Source: RGIG8306 sp964426655 (GTDB taxonomy: Bacteria > Bacillota > Clostridia > Lachnospirales > Lachnospiraceae). Taken from it: 64,000 nt of DNA. Under the pieces are notes generated by a model, which was given only the letters and a program-made list of their open reading frames with translations, had not been told where the DNA came from and ran no database searches. The stretch spans positions 60,461 through 124,460 of the forward strand of contig CAYRQT010000003.1 in the NCBI GenBank assembly GCA_964426655.1, given 5' to 3'. This document shows positions 16,646-25,564 of this stretch, piece after piece; position 1 is the stretch's first letter; each line of letters begins with the position of its first letter. Position numbers and translations under genes: made by a program.

Positions 16646-17842
16646 ATGTTTAATCAGCAGTATGCTGCGATGACTCGTCAGGAATCGGTCATTCGCAAGA
16701 TTTTTATGTATGGTAAGGAACGGGCCCGGGAAGTGGGCTATGACAATGTCTTTGACTATAGTCTGGGCAATCCCAGCGTGGCACCGCCAGAGATCTTTCG
16801 CCAGACCCTTTTGGAACTCCTGGAAAAAGAGGATCCCATCGCCATACACGGCTACAGTCCGGGCCAGGGGATTCCCTCCGTCCGAGAAGCCATCGCCCAT
16901 GACCTGAATCGGCGTTTTGGCTCCTCCTATGATGCCGGAAATATTTTCATGGCCGTTGGAGCTACCGGGGCGCTGGCTCACGCTTTACGTAGCGTGCTAG
17001 TGCCAAACCGGAATGATGAGGTGGTCACTTTTGCCCCTTATTTTCCGGAATACTACCATTATGTAGGTTCTGCGGGCGGGAAGTTAATCGTTGTTCCTGC
17101 TGATATAGACACTTTCCAAATCAATTTTGACGCTTTTGCCGAAAGCATCACCCCCAATACCAGAGCCGTTCTGGTAAATTCTCCCAATAACCCTTCTGGA
17201 ATTGTTTACACCGAGGAAACTGTTTTACGGCTGGCAGAAATTCTTTTGGAAAAAGGAAAGACCTATGGACATCTGATCTACCTGATTTCCGACGAACCTT
17301 ATCGGGAAATCGTATTTTCAGGCGTCAAAGCGCCTTTTATTGCCAATTACTACCCATATACCATTGTCTGCTACTCCTACAGTAAATCCTTAAGCATTCC
17401 AGGGGAAAGAATTGGTTATTGTGCCATCAACAGTGCTTGCCCGGATTACGAAATTTTCCCGGAAATGTGTGCCCAGATCAGCCGTTGCATCGGGCACAAC
17501 TGCCCCCCCTCCCTGATACAACTGGCCGTGGGCAAAACAGCAGGGATAACCTCAGACCTGTCTGTATATGAAACCAACAAGGACATCCTCTATAAGGAAC
17601 TTACCCGTATCGGCTTTACCTGTGTGGAACCAGGCGGAACTTTCTATATGTTCCCGCGGGCATTGGAAAATGATGCTGAGGCGTTCTGTGCCCGGGCCCG
17701 GGAAATGGATCTGCTTCTGGTGCCCAGTGATACCTTTGGTGTTCCGGGGCATTTTCGGATTTCGTACTGTATCCCCACAGAGAAAGTCTATCGTTCCATT
17801 CCTGTTTTCGAGAAACTATACGCCTCTTACCAAAACGCATAA
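16646..17842 (+). CDS. Class I/II PLP-dependent aminotransferase
   Basis: 398 residues from the ATG at 16646 (MFNQQYAAMTRQ), chosen by the AAGGAAGG site 9 nt upstream; a longer frame from 16532 would include the promoter. Fold-type I aspartate-aminotransferase-like: NSPNNPSG near residues 178-185, and the PLP lysine in SYSKSLSIPGERIGY near residue 247. The start region FDYSLGNPSVAPP is typical of clostridial pyridoxal-phosphate aminotransferases. The amino acid substrate is not clear. It has its own promoter and no obvious partner gene. Confidence 0.92.
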   Translation: MFNQQYAAMTRQESVIRKIFMYGKERAREVGYDNVFDYSLGNPSVAPPEIFRQTLLELLEKEDPIAIHGYSPGQGIPSVREAIAHDLNRRFGSSYDAGNIFMAVGATGALAHALRSVLVPNRNDEVVTFAPYFPEYYHYVGSAGGKLIVVPADIDTFQINFDAFAESITPNTRAVLVNSPNNPSGIVYTEETVLRLAEILLEKGKTYGHLIYLISDEPYREIVFSGVKAPFIANYYPYTIVCYSYSKSLSIPGERIGYCAINSACPDYEIFPEMCAQISRCIGHNCPPSLIQLAVGKTAGITSDLSVYETNKDILYKELTRIGFTCVEPGGTFYMFPRALENDAEAFCARAREMDLLLVPSDTFGVPGHFRISYCIPTEKVYRSIPVFEKLYASYQNA

Positions 17843-17917
17843 AAGCCCCCCTACGACTGAACCGCACCCCCTTTGTTAGACAGTATGATATACTGAATAT
17901 AAGGGGGGTGCTTTTCT

Positions 17918-18250
17918 ATGCCCATAGGGATACCGAATAAGCGACATAGTGGAGAGTATAAGCAACAGGTAGGGGAATACAAGCTGTCCTGCGGGGAAAC
18001 AGCAAAGATATTTGACACCGATCACCAAAATGTAGCACCATGGGAGCGAATTTATCTGACCTACGGAGCAGACGGATCGTATCCTGAGCGCCGAGGACGT
18101 GGTGGAAAGGGCAAGCTGTCAAAACCGCCCAAACAGATGGAAGAAGACCTGATTATAGAAAACCAGAAGCTACGAGCGGAGAACGACTACCTAAAAAACT
18201 TGCACGCCTTAGTGGCGGAACGGATACGGCGAGAGAACGGTCACAGGTAA
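17918..18250 (+). CDS. IS3-family transposase OrfA
   Basis: 110 residues. N-terminal helix-turn-helix (NKRHSGEYKQQVGEYKLSC) and a C-terminal leucine-zipper-like segment (EEDLIIENQKLRAENDYLKN) that in IS3 elements mediates multimerisation. OrfA binds the terminal repeats. It is open throughout; the start has a GGGGGG-rich site upstream. Its partner OrfB is broken. Confidence 0.85.
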   Translation: MPIGIPNKRHSGEYKQQVGEYKLSCGETAKIFDTDHQNVAPWERIYLTYGADGSYPERRGRGGKGKLSKPPKQMEEDLIIENQKLRAENDYLKNLHALVAERIRRENGHR

Positions 18251-19089
18251 TTTCGGCGCTAAGACAAAATCATAAGCTGTTCATTTTGCTGGAAGTTGCC
18301 TAGCTTGCACATTCGACCTATTACCATCCTGAGAAACGGCTGACGAAAGCAGACAAATACAGCGACGCTAAAGAGACGTTTACTGCCATCTACCATGAAC
18401 ACAAAGGCCGCTATGGCTACCGGCGCATTACAACGGAGCTGAGTCACCGTGGTTTTCTACTGAACCGCAAGACGGTGCAGCGCTTGATGAAGCAGCTGGG
18501 CCTTATCTGCCGTGTGCGGATGAAAACGTACCGTTCTTACAAAGGTGAGGTAGGTAGAATTGCACCAAATTTGTTGGAACGGAACTTTGAGGCTCAAAAA
18601 CCGAACCAGAAGTGGTTGATGGCTGTGACGGAATTCAGTCTGTTCGGCCAGAAGCCGTCCCCCTCGCCACTTCCTGACCTGTGCAGCAGAGATATTGAAA
18701 GCTATACGATCTCCGACAGACCGGTTCTCTCTATGGTGACGGAGATACTGGATCAGGCTTTTGTAAAAATTTCCGATGGAACCAATCTTATTTTGCCTTC
18801 TGATCAGGGCTGGCAATACCAGCATAAACACTTTCAGCAAATGTTCCGGGAAAAAGGAATCCAGCAAAGCTTGAGCCGCAAAGGAAATTGCCTAGATAAT
18901 GCCATGATTGAGAATTTCTTTAGCCTGCTCAGAAGTGAACTGCTGTATTTACAGAAATTCGAGTCCATAGAGCGCTTCAAGGCCGAACTTATTGACTACC
19001 TCGATTACTACAATAACTACCGGGCAAAGGCAAAATTAAAGGGTCTGCCGCCTGCGATTCACAGACAACAAGCCCTCTCAGCTGCTTAA
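18250..19089 (+). pseudogene. IS3-family transposase OrfB, inactivated
   Basis: Continuous homology in one frame from about 18250, but a TAG at 18301-18303 interrupts the N-terminal part (before LAHSTYYHP), and the first catalytic Asp of the DDE triad is gone: KWLMAVTEF stands where WxTDVTEF is usual. The second Asp (LPSDQGWQYQH) and the Glu (NAMIENFF) remain. The -1 frame relative to OrfA fits programmed frameshifting. Loss of both integrity and catalysis marks a dead transposase. Confidence 0.85.
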
Positions 19090-19205
19090 TCAAATTATTT
19101 GACTAATTTAGGGAGCATTTCAAACAGCCATTGGGGGGATTTACATATCTTTGCATCCATTTTTTGGGTAAATATGTCCAAATTGTGAAATATTTTTTTT
19201 TAATA

Positions 19206-19215
19206 NNNNNNNNNN
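19206..19215. other. Assembly gap upstream of the 6S RNA-like gene
   Basis: Ten N between AT-rich sequence and the -10 box of the RNA gene; the -35 box may be missing with it. The stretch 19123-19205 holds nothing else that I can support. Confidence 0.95.
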
Positions 19216-19216
19216 T

Positions 19217-19226
19217 GTGCTATTAT
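19217..19226 (+). promoter_or_regulatory. Extended -10 of the 6S-like RNA gene
   Basis: TGTGC-TATTAT directly after the N gap, about 7 nt before the predicted 5' end. The same TGTGC-TATTATAC string serves the pncB promoter. The -35 cannot be seen because of the gap. Confidence 0.55.
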
Positions 19227-19232
19227 ACCTTT

Positions 19233-19387
19233 GAGGAGCCAGTGCAAACCTTTGCACCTTAGGTGATTGTTTGAGAATGGCTTGACTACATGGTGCGACA
19301 TCGGGCAGAACTTCCCCCCCAACCCTTACCCCGTTCTGTCCGGTGTCCTGACTTCCTTGAACAGATGGTTTGCATCCTGGGCTTTTC
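19233..19387 (+). ncRNA. ssrS: Probable 6S RNA
   Basis: No reading frame fits, but the sequence folds into a long interrupted rod. The closing stem pairs 19233-19240 with 19380-19387 and GCAAACC (19244-19250) with GGTTTGC (19367-19373). A large unpaired central region follows, then an apical stem of 15 bp with two G-U pairs (19297-19311 with 19333-19347) capped by a C-rich loop. A closing stem, large bubble and terminal hairpin is the 6S architecture that mimics an open promoter and binds sigma-A RNA polymerase. A promoter before and a strong terminator after support an independent RNA of about 155-190 nt. Identity is by structure, not by database match. Confidence 0.65.
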
Positions 19388-19390
19388 ACC

Positions 19391-19427
19391 AAAGAAGGTC
19401 GTGCATTTGCACGACCTTCTTTGTTTT
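19391..19427. terminator. Bidirectional terminator between the 6S-like RNA and clpX
   Basis: A perfect 14-bp stem (19391-19404 with 19409-19422) with a 4-nt loop and T-rich tail on the plus strand. It ends the RNA gene and probably the convergent clpX transcript. Confidence 0.9.
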
Positions 19428-19444
19428 CTCTTTCTCTTTTCTTT

Positions 19445-20962
19445 TTATGCCCATTCACCCCTCAGTTCAATCAGAGGAGCCCCCCTATGTTCAACATATT
19501 CCTCTGTTATGGTCACGTGTCCAATGGATGGATCTTTGGGTATTTCATACATTATATCCAACATAAACTCTTCAATGATGGCCCGCAAAGCTCTGGCACC
19601 TGTATCTTTTTTCAGTGCCTTTCTGGATATGGCCCGGAGAGCGCCCTCTGTAAAATCCAATTTCACTTCATCCATTTCCAATAGTTTTTCATACTGTCTT
19701 AAAATGGCATTTCTTGGTTCTTTCAATACCCTGATGAGCATTTCTTCATCCAGGGGCTCCAGGGAAAACACGACTGGCAAACGTCCCAGAAATTCCGGAA
19801 TCATCCCAAATGCCCGCAAATCCTGATTTTCTATTTTTTGCAAGATATGCCTGTCCTGATCCACCGCATCCTTTAACGAAGACTGGAATCCAATGGAGGA
19901 CTTTTTTCTCAGCCGTTCCTTTACAATATCTTCCAAATCCGGAAAAGCACCGCCACAGATAAATAATATATTCTTTGTATCCATCTGCACTACCGGTACC
20001 ATGGCATTTTTACTGGTAGCACCCACAGGCACTTCTGCCACACTTCCTTCCAACAGCTTCAATAATCCCTGCTGCACGGATTCTCCGCTCACGTCACGGC
20101 TGGTAGAATTTTTCTTTCTGGCCAGTTTATCTATCTCATCGATAAAAACAATACCCTGCTCTGCACGGGCCACATCATCTCCTGCAGCTGACAGTAATTT
20201 GCTGAGAACGCTTTCAATATCATCACCAATATAGCCGGCCTCAGTCAGACTGGTAGCATCTGCAATAGCCAGCGGCACATCCAATAGCCTGGCCAACGTC
20301 TGCACCAGATAAGTTTTTCCACTGCCAGTTGGACCAATCATCAAAATATTAGACTTTTGTATTTCCACCGTTTCATCTTCCGGCGCCATTACCCGCTTAT
20401 AATGGTTATAAACCGCTACGGAAATGGCCTTTTTTGCATGTTCCTGCCCAATCACATATTGATCCAGCATGGCTTTGATTTTGTGAGGCGCCGGCAGCTT
20501 TTTTTTCTGGTTTTCTTCCCCATTTTCCAGTTTTTCTTCCTGGGGAAACTCAATTTTTTTGGGCACCTTTCTTGTATTATTTTTTACGGCAGGGGTCTGC
20601 CGTTGAGGTGGCAGTTGTCCCGAAAGGTGATTTAATTCTGCCATTAGCTCTTCCAAATTGTCAAAGCTGCCTTTAAACACCATGTTCGGCGGCAGCTTAT
20701 TCTGCATCTGCGAAAAATCCATCCTGGAAGCCACATCAAACGCCTTCTGCAGACAGCTCTGGCAAACTTTAATTCCTGGCGGAACGTCCGTTAATTTACC
20801 TGCCCGACTTTCCGGCAAATGGCACATGGCACAAAAATGCTCACCTGTTTCTGTGCTCTCTTCTTTTGCCCCATGGTCCTTCTCCAAACTCTTCTCAACG
20901 GGCTGTTTTTCCTCATCCTTCACTTCACGAAAATCTTCATCGGGAAACTGCTTATCCGTCAT
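19445..20962 (-). CDS. clpX: ATP-dependent Clp protease ATPase subunit ClpX
   Basis: 505 residues, about 80 longer than usual. Unfolds substrates for ClpP. The C4 zinc-binding domain (CAMC...CQSC) starts only at about residue 44, after an acidic Lys/Glu-rich extension, and a long charged linker separates it from the AAA core. Walker A GPTGSGKT, pore loop GYIGDD and the RDVSGES loop are present, and the ClpP-docking IGF loop is intact (KKSSIGFQ). It is not next to clpP or tig, the usual partners, and follows htrA on the same strand with a terminator between. Confidence 0.95.
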   Translation of the reverse strand: MTDKQFPDEDFREVKDEEKQPVEKSLEKDHGAKEESTETGEHFCAMCHLPESRAGKLTDVPPGIKVCQSCLQKAFDVASRMDFSQMQNKLPPNMVFKGSFDNLEELMAELNHLSGQLPPQRQTPAVKNNTRKVPKKIEFPQEEKLENGEENQKKKLPAPHKIKAMLDQYVIGQEHAKKAISVAVYNHYKRVMAPEDETVEIQKSNILMIGPTGSGKTYLVQTLARLLDVPLAIADATSLTEAGYIGDDIESVLSKLLSAAGDDVARAEQGIVFIDEIDKLARKKNSTSRDVSGESVQQGLLKLLEGSVAEVPVGATSKNAMVPVVQMDTKNILFICGGAFPDLEDIVKERLRKKSSIGFQSSLKDAVDQDRHILQKIENQDLRAFGMIPEFLGRLPVVFSLEPLDEEMLIRVLKEPRNAILRQYEKLLEMDEVKLDFTEGALRAISRKALKKDTGARALRAIIEEFMLDIMYEIPKDPSIGHVTITEEYVEHRGAPLIELRGEWA

Positions 20963-21002
20963 ATTTTATGCCCTTTCTCATAACTTACTCCATTCGGGTA
21001 AC

Positions 21003-21042
21003 AAAAAACCCATGAACTACAGTATACCGTAGCCCATGGGTT
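21003..21042 (-). terminator. Terminator of htrA
   Basis: A 14-bp stem with two G-U pairs (21007-21020 with 21029-21042) followed by T-run on the minus strand, between the htrA stop and clpX. Confidence 0.75.
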
Positions 21043-21069
21043 AGTTCAATTAAATCTTTATGAATAATT

Positions 21070-22512
21070 CTATTCTTCTGTGGAAGATTCTGAACTGATT
21101 TCTGAACGATAACCGAGTGTTGCCGTTGTCGTCTTCTCCACATACTCCCTGGAATTACCGCTTTCTTCCAGCGTCAGATAGGTTACCGTCACTTCTGTGC
21201 CCCCAGTGTAATAACTTAACACGGTCTGAAGAGAACTTCCGCTGGTAACAGATTCTCCATCAATGGCGGTAATGATGTCATATGCCTGCAAACCAGCTTC
21301 ATCTGCTGCACTTCCCTCTGTAACAGATACGATCAGCGCTCCTGATTCCGGAAGAGAATACTGATCACTGACCTCAACGCCCAGGTATCCTCTTTGTGCT
21401 TCATCTTCTACTACCGTCTTAGGTGTCATATTCATCAGCTCTTCAATTGTGTCAATGGCAGAACTGATGGGAATAGCATATCCAATACCTTCTACATCTT
21501 CAGAAGAATATTTCGCAGAATTAATACCAATCAATTGTCCGGAGGTATTAAACAATCCACCACCGCTGTTGCCCGGATTAATGGCTGCATCTGTCTGAAG
21601 CAGATACCGGGTCACATCGTCAATGGTCACCGGACGATTCAGTGCACTAACATAGCCCACAGTAACAGACTGACCAAATCCTAAGGCATTACCAATGGCT
21701 ATCACGCCGTTTCCAACCTCCAGGTCATCGGAGCTGCCAATTGTGGCAATTTTAATGTTATTCATGGTGTCTTCTGAAATATTTTCCAAAGGTACTGCGA
21801 TAACCGCCAGATCAGCTTCTTCATCCGTTCCCTTAATTATAGCATCTGCCGTTGTATCATCTGCAAAGGTAACGGTAATCTGCTGGGATGTAATGGTATA
21901 ATTGGAATATTCATCAGAGACCACCACATGGGCATTGGTGACAATCAACAAATATTCATCATCCTGGGAAATAATTACACCGGATCCGCTACCAGGAATC
22001 TCTGTGGTAGCCCCGTTGCCCCAGCTGCCAAAGTTTGCTTCATATACTGTAGTATTGGTAACGGATACGACGCTTGGCATCACCTCTGCCACCACATCTG
22101 AGACATCCATTACACTGACGGAAACATTGTCTGTTGTGTCAATGGTCAGCTGGGCCGCAGAGCTTTCATCTGTGCTCTCCCCGGCTTCTGCAACCGCTTC
22201 CGTTGTCGTCTCTGTTGTTGTAGAACTCCCTGAACTGTTGTTGCCAAAATAAGAACCCGCCAGCAACAATCCTCCGCAGAGGACAGCAAAAGCGCCCACC
22301 GCTGCAACTACTCCCAGAACTTTTCTCCACACCGGAGGTTTTCCTGAAGGGGGATTCGGCATAGACCCTCCAGCCGGAGAACTCCACACGGGATCATACC
22401 CCGCAGACGGTGTCTCTTCCTCCTTCTGCACATTCTGCTCCAGATTCTGTTCCCCATCAGGGGTCCCTTCTCCATTATATAGATCATCGTTTTTGTTGAA
22501 ATCGTCGCTCAT
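21070..22512 (-). CDS. htrA: Membrane-anchored HtrA/DegP-type serine protease
   Basis: 480 residues from the ATG at 22512; AGGAG lies 9 nt before it but only 3 nt before an in-frame ATG at 22518. An acidic Asn/Glu-rich cytoplasmic N-terminus precedes a membrane anchor (about 64-86), then a Thr/Ser-rich linker, the trypsin-like domain and one PDZ domain. The triad is visible: His in VTNAHVV, Asp in EEADLAVIAV, Ser in GNSGGGLF. It degrades or refolds damaged exported proteins outside the membrane. Confidence 0.95.
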   Translation of the reverse strand: MSDDFNKNDDLYNGEGTPDGEQNLEQNVQKEEETPSAGYDPVWSSPAGGSMPNPPSGKPPVWRKVLGVVAAVGAFAVLCGGLLLAGSYFGNNSSGSSTTTETTTEAVAEAGESTDESSAAQLTIDTTDNVSVSVMDVSDVVAEVMPSVVSVTNTTVYEANFGSWGNGATTEIPGSGSGVIISQDDEYLLIVTNAHVVVSDEYSNYTITSQQITVTFADDTTADAIIKGTDEEADLAVIAVPLENISEDTMNNIKIATIGSSDDLEVGNGVIAIGNALGFGQSVTVGYVSALNRPVTIDDVTRYLLQTDAAINPGNSGGGLFNTSGQLIGINSAKYSSEDVEGIGYAIPISSAIDTIEELMNMTPKTVVEDEAQRGYLGVEVSDQYSLPESGALIVSVTEGSAADEAGLQAYDIITAIDGESVTSGSSLQTVLSYYTGGTEVTVTYLTLEESGNSREYVEKTTTATLGYRSEISSESSTEE

Positions 22513-22563
22513 GATCATCTTCTCCTTTCAAACCCTTTCGAGAATGATTCTTTTTTCTTTATG

Positions 22564-22591
22564 GTATTAGCATAACGGTCTTTTGTGTTTA
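22564..22591 (-). promoter_or_regulatory. htrA promoter
   Basis: Minus strand TAAACA (22586-22591), 16-bp spacer, extended -10 TGC-TAATAC (22564-22569). It lies about 50 bp before the start codon. Confidence 0.5.
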
Positions 22592-22629
22592 CTTTGTGTT
22601 GTCTTTTTTAAGAAAATATGAAAAGCTTT

Positions 22630-22682
22630 TAAAAAGAAAAGCCACCGCCAACGGCCAAAAAAGGACCGCTGCAGTGACTTTC
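22630..22682 (-). terminator. Terminator at the end of the polysaccharide block
   Basis: An imperfect stem of about 16 bp (22639-22657 region with 22664-22682), then TTTTCTTTTT on the minus strand, just after the LCP gene stop. Confidence 0.65.
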
Positions 22683-22706
22683 ATATAAAGGCCGAAAAAT
22701 GCTTTC

Positions 22707-24122
22707 CTATTCTGCCGGATTGACCTCTGCCTCTTCCTGAAGCAGATTACTGTCTGCTTCAGGCGCATCATTGGCCACGGTGCCCTCCTCTGCAGTGGTC
22801 TCCGTCGCAGCAGGGGTCGTTTCTGTATCGGTCGTAGTTACCGTGACAACTTCCTCAGTGGTCGTTTCCGGGGTGGTGGCAGCCGTGGTAGCTGCCTCAG
22901 TGGTAGCTGCCGCAGTGGTAGCCGCCGTAGTAGCTGCCTCAGTGGTAGCTGCCGCAGTGGTAGCCGCCGTAGTAGCTGCCGCAGTGGTAGCCGCCTGCGT
23001 AGATTCCAGTTCCCAATTCTCATCATAGCCGGCCTCAATACGGATTTCTTCAGAGATTTCCTTAACCGTGGAAGAGGCGGTGTAGTCTTCAGAGCCGTAC
23101 AAAAACTCGTGAAGCTGCTCCACATTTTCTGCCAGATTGATGGGCACCACGGAATCGCCCATCCAGCCATTAACTGCATTCTTAGTAAATGGAAAGCCTG
23201 TCTGATCGGCAATGGTATAGTCCAGAATCTTGGTTAGCATGGACAGGACATCATTGACGGAAAGCGACATTTCCACCTCTGAAAGCACATCATCTGCCAC
23301 TGCATTAAGGGCCAGCAAATTGCCTCCAAGTGCCAGATTTTTGGCCTTTAAAAACATTTGGCTGATGACCTCCCTTTGCCGCTCTGTCCGGTTATAGTCA
23401 GAATCATTGTGCCGCACCCGGGCATAGGCCACCGCCTGAACGCCATCGCACAAATAAGTCCCGGCCTCCTGAATCTGTGTAGAACCAATACCTGTGGTCT
23501 CCACAAGCTCTGTAATATACCCATTTAACAGAGGCATGCCATCACTATGCCGATACAATAAATCATCCGTTATGGTCAATTCCACACCGCCAAGTTCATT
23601 GATCGCCTTAATGACCGCAGTCCAGTTGATGATAAAATAGCCATCAATGTCCAGATCCAAGTTTGTGTTCAGTGTGCTGATGGCATCCTGTACCCCTCTG
23701 GCATTCAGGGCACTATTCACTTTTGCATAGTCCCCTGTGGTCATGCGCAGATACGTATCCCGATAGACTGAGCACAACCGGATCTCATTCGTGACATTAT
23801 TGATGCTGATCAGTAAATTGACGTCACTGTTATAGCTTTCTTTATCTATTCCGAAAACCACATATGTGCTGTATGTGGCACTTACCTGTTCTCCATAAGT
23901 GGCATCCTCCATGGAGTTGGTCTGAATCACATCCGTATCAAGGTCGACAATCGTGGCTTTATCCAATTTGGAAAGCAAATAGGCACAGACCAATATCACT
24001 GTCAGTAAAAGCACCTCTGCAGTGATAATAATGGTACGCCGAATAATCACACCTTTTCGGGAATTTGTCTTTCTTCTTTTCTTTTTGTTATCTTGATAAA
24101 AGGAATAGCCTCCCTTAGCCAT
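22707..24122 (-). CDS. LytR-CpsA-Psr (LCP) family glycopolymer ligase
   Basis: 471 residues. LCP enzymes move undecaprenyl-linked glycopolymers onto peptidoglycan at the outer membrane face. A basic N-terminus and one membrane anchor (about 27-49) precede the LCP domain (about 85-235) with SVYRDTYLRM and the conserved Arg cluster in VAYARVRHNDSDYNRTERQ. The C-terminus is a Thr/Ala/Glu low-complexity tail encoded by 42-bp tandem repeats, probably a cell-wall-spanning stalk. AAGGAG precedes the start. It ends the polysaccharide gene block and follows the priming transferase by 25 bp, which fits a role in attaching that polymer to the wall. Confidence 0.92.
   Translation of the reverse strand: MAKGGYSFYQDNKKKRRKTNSRKGVIIRRTIIITAEVLLLTVILVCAYLLSKLDKATIVDLDTDVIQTNSMEDATYGEQVSATYSTYVVFGIDKESYNSDVNLLISINNVTNEIRLCSVYRDTYLRMTTGDYAKVNSALNARGVQDAISTLNTNLDLDIDGYFIINWTAVIKAINELGGVELTITDDLLYRHSDGMPLLNGYITELVETTGIGSTQIQEAGTYLCDGVQAVAYARVRHNDSDYNRTERQREVISQMFLKAKNLALGGNLLALNAVADDVLSEVEMSLSVNDVLSMLTKILDYTIADQTGFPFTKNAVNGWMGDSVVPINLAENVEQLHEFLYGSEDYTASSTVKEISEEIRIEAGYDENWELESTQAATTAAATTAATTAAATTEAATTAATTAAATTEAATTAATTPETTTEEVVTVTTTDTETTPAATETTAEEGTVANDAPEADSNLLQEEAEVNPAE
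22887..22995. repeat. 42-bp tandem repeat in the LCP gene
   Basis: Two full identical 42-bp units (22887-22928, 22929-22970) and a partial third. Each unit encodes 14 residues of Thr/Ala with one Glu. Because 42 is a multiple of three, copy-number change would keep the frame and only alter the length of the extracellular tail. Confidence 0.85.
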
Positions 24123-24147
24123 TAAAACTCCTTACTGCCATTTCTGG

Positions 24148-25545
24148 TCAATATGCGTTGGTATTTACAAAGCCTTTCACAAATGTCAGAATGATGATTT
24201 TAAAATCCAGACCAATGGTCCAGTTTTCAATATAATATAAATCATACTCTATTCTTTTCATAATGGACGTGTCTCCCCGCAGCCCATTTACCTGTGCCCA
24301 CCCCGTCATGCCTGGCCTTACCTGGTGCTTAATCATATATCTGGGAATTTCTTCCTTGAATTTTTCAACAAATTGTGGGCGTTCCGGCCGTGGCCCCACA
24401 AGACTCATGCTTCCCATCAGAACATTAAACAATTGAGGTAGCTCATCAATGCTGGTTTTTCTGATGAAACGCCCAATTCCTGTTACACGGGGGTCTCCCT
24501 TTGTGGTCCAGCCCTTTTTTTCTTCTTCCGCATTCTGTACACGCATGGATCGGAATTTATACATCATAAAGGGCCGGTTATGAAGGCCCACCCGTTCCTG
24601 CTTATAAATCAGCGGCCCGGGAGAAGAGAGCTTGATCAGCAGGGCCGTCAGAAGCATGACCGGAGAGAATAGCGTGATAGCCACCAGTGCTCCAACAATG
24701 TCCATTGCCCGTTTCATGATTCTGTTTGGCATCTGCTGCAAGGGTACATGCCGAATGTTCACCACCGGAAGCCCCAACAAATCCTCTGTATAGGGTCTGG
24801 TAGGAATAATGGTATTATAATCCGGAATGAACTTGGTGTGAACCCCTGATTTTTCACAGCAGTTTACCACGCAATTCAATTTTTCATATTGATCCAGCGG
24901 CAATGTGATAATAACTTCATCCATTTGATTGGCGGCCAGAATTTCCTGAAGCTTGTTAAGAGGCCCAATAATGGGAATACCAAGACAATCTGTATGGGGC
25001 GTCTTATTGTCATCCAGCATGCCTTCTATCTGATACCCCCATTGAGAATTGCGCTTGATTCGTTCCACATATCCTTCTGCCGCATGACTATAGCCTACAA
25101 GAAGCACGTGTTTTTGGTTTAATCCTTTTCGGCGAATGGTCCGAAGTGCCAGCCGGATTGCATTTCTTTCAAAAACCATGGCCCCCGTATTGATCAGTCC
25201 AAAGTAAAACAGAAAGAATCGGGAAAAATGATTGTACTTTACTAGGTACAACCCTACAATCAGGCCAACCACTGCCACCAGATTCGCCTTGAAGATGTTG
25301 GAGGCCTCCACCCTCCTTCCGGATACTCTCTTGGGCGTGTATAACTGAAAACACACATACAGGAATAGATATCCCGGAATAAAAATGAGCAGGACCTTCA
25401 TGTATCCCCAAAATCCCAGGGGCATTACAGGACGATTTAATAAGACGAACTGAATCAGATAGGCTGCCAGATAAGAAAGAATCAATACTATGGCATCCAG
25501 TACCACATGTAGTCGGTTCAAATACACCTGCTTGTCTTTTATCAT
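24148..25545 (-). CDS. Polyprenyl-phosphate sugar-phosphate transferase (priming enzyme)
   Basis: 465 residues, WbaP/WcaJ-like. Starts glycan assembly by moving a hexose-1-phosphate, often glucose or galactose, from UDP-sugar to undecaprenyl phosphate. About four N-terminal membrane helices and a CoA-binding-like middle domain (VLLVGYSHAAEGYV) are followed by another helix and the catalytic domain: YKFRSMR, DELPQLFNVLMGSMSLVGPRPE, and RPGMTGWAQVNGLRGD. It sits between a glycosyltransferase and the LCP ligase in the polysaccharide block. Confidence 0.94.
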   Translation of the reverse strand: MIKDKQVYLNRLHVVLDAIVLILSYLAAYLIQFVLLNRPVMPLGFWGYMKVLLIFIPGYLFLYVCFQLYTPKRVSGRRVEASNIFKANLVAVVGLIVGLYLVKYNHFSRFFLFYFGLINTGAMVFERNAIRLALRTIRRKGLNQKHVLLVGYSHAAEGYVERIKRNSQWGYQIEGMLDDNKTPHTDCLGIPIIGPLNKLQEILAANQMDEVIITLPLDQYEKLNCVVNCCEKSGVHTKFIPDYNTIIPTRPYTEDLLGLPVVNIRHVPLQQMPNRIMKRAMDIVGALVAITLFSPVMLLTALLIKLSSPGPLIYKQERVGLHNRPFMMYKFRSMRVQNAEEEKKGWTTKGDPRVTGIGRFIRKTSIDELPQLFNVLMGSMSLVGPRPERPQFVEKFKEEIPRYMIKHQVRPGMTGWAQVNGLRGDTSIMKRIEYDLYYIENWTIGLDFKIIILTFVKGFVNTNAY

Positions 25546-25564
25546 CGCTGCCTCCTCTCTGCTT

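Larger units (their letters stand above)
17858..19122 (+). mobile_element. Decayed IS3-family insertion sequence
   Basis: About 1265 bp. Imperfect terminal inverted repeats start TGAACCGCACCCCC on the left and TGAAATGCTCCCTAAA (reverse complement) on the right; both end in TTAG-N-CA. Inside are an orfA and an orfB in the -1 relative frame, as in IS3 elements. No target duplication is visible. orfB carries an in-frame TAG and a lost catalytic residue, so the element is very likely immobile. Confidence 0.85.

Noticed and set aside
22860..23000. CRISPR-like direct repeats
   Set aside because: The repeats are head to tail without spacers, lie in the LCP reading frame and encode Thr/Ala residues.
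22771..23028. Valine/alanine-rich open frame on the plus strand across the LCP repeat
   Set aside because: It is the antisense shadow of the Thr/Ala repeat with no ribosome-binding site.
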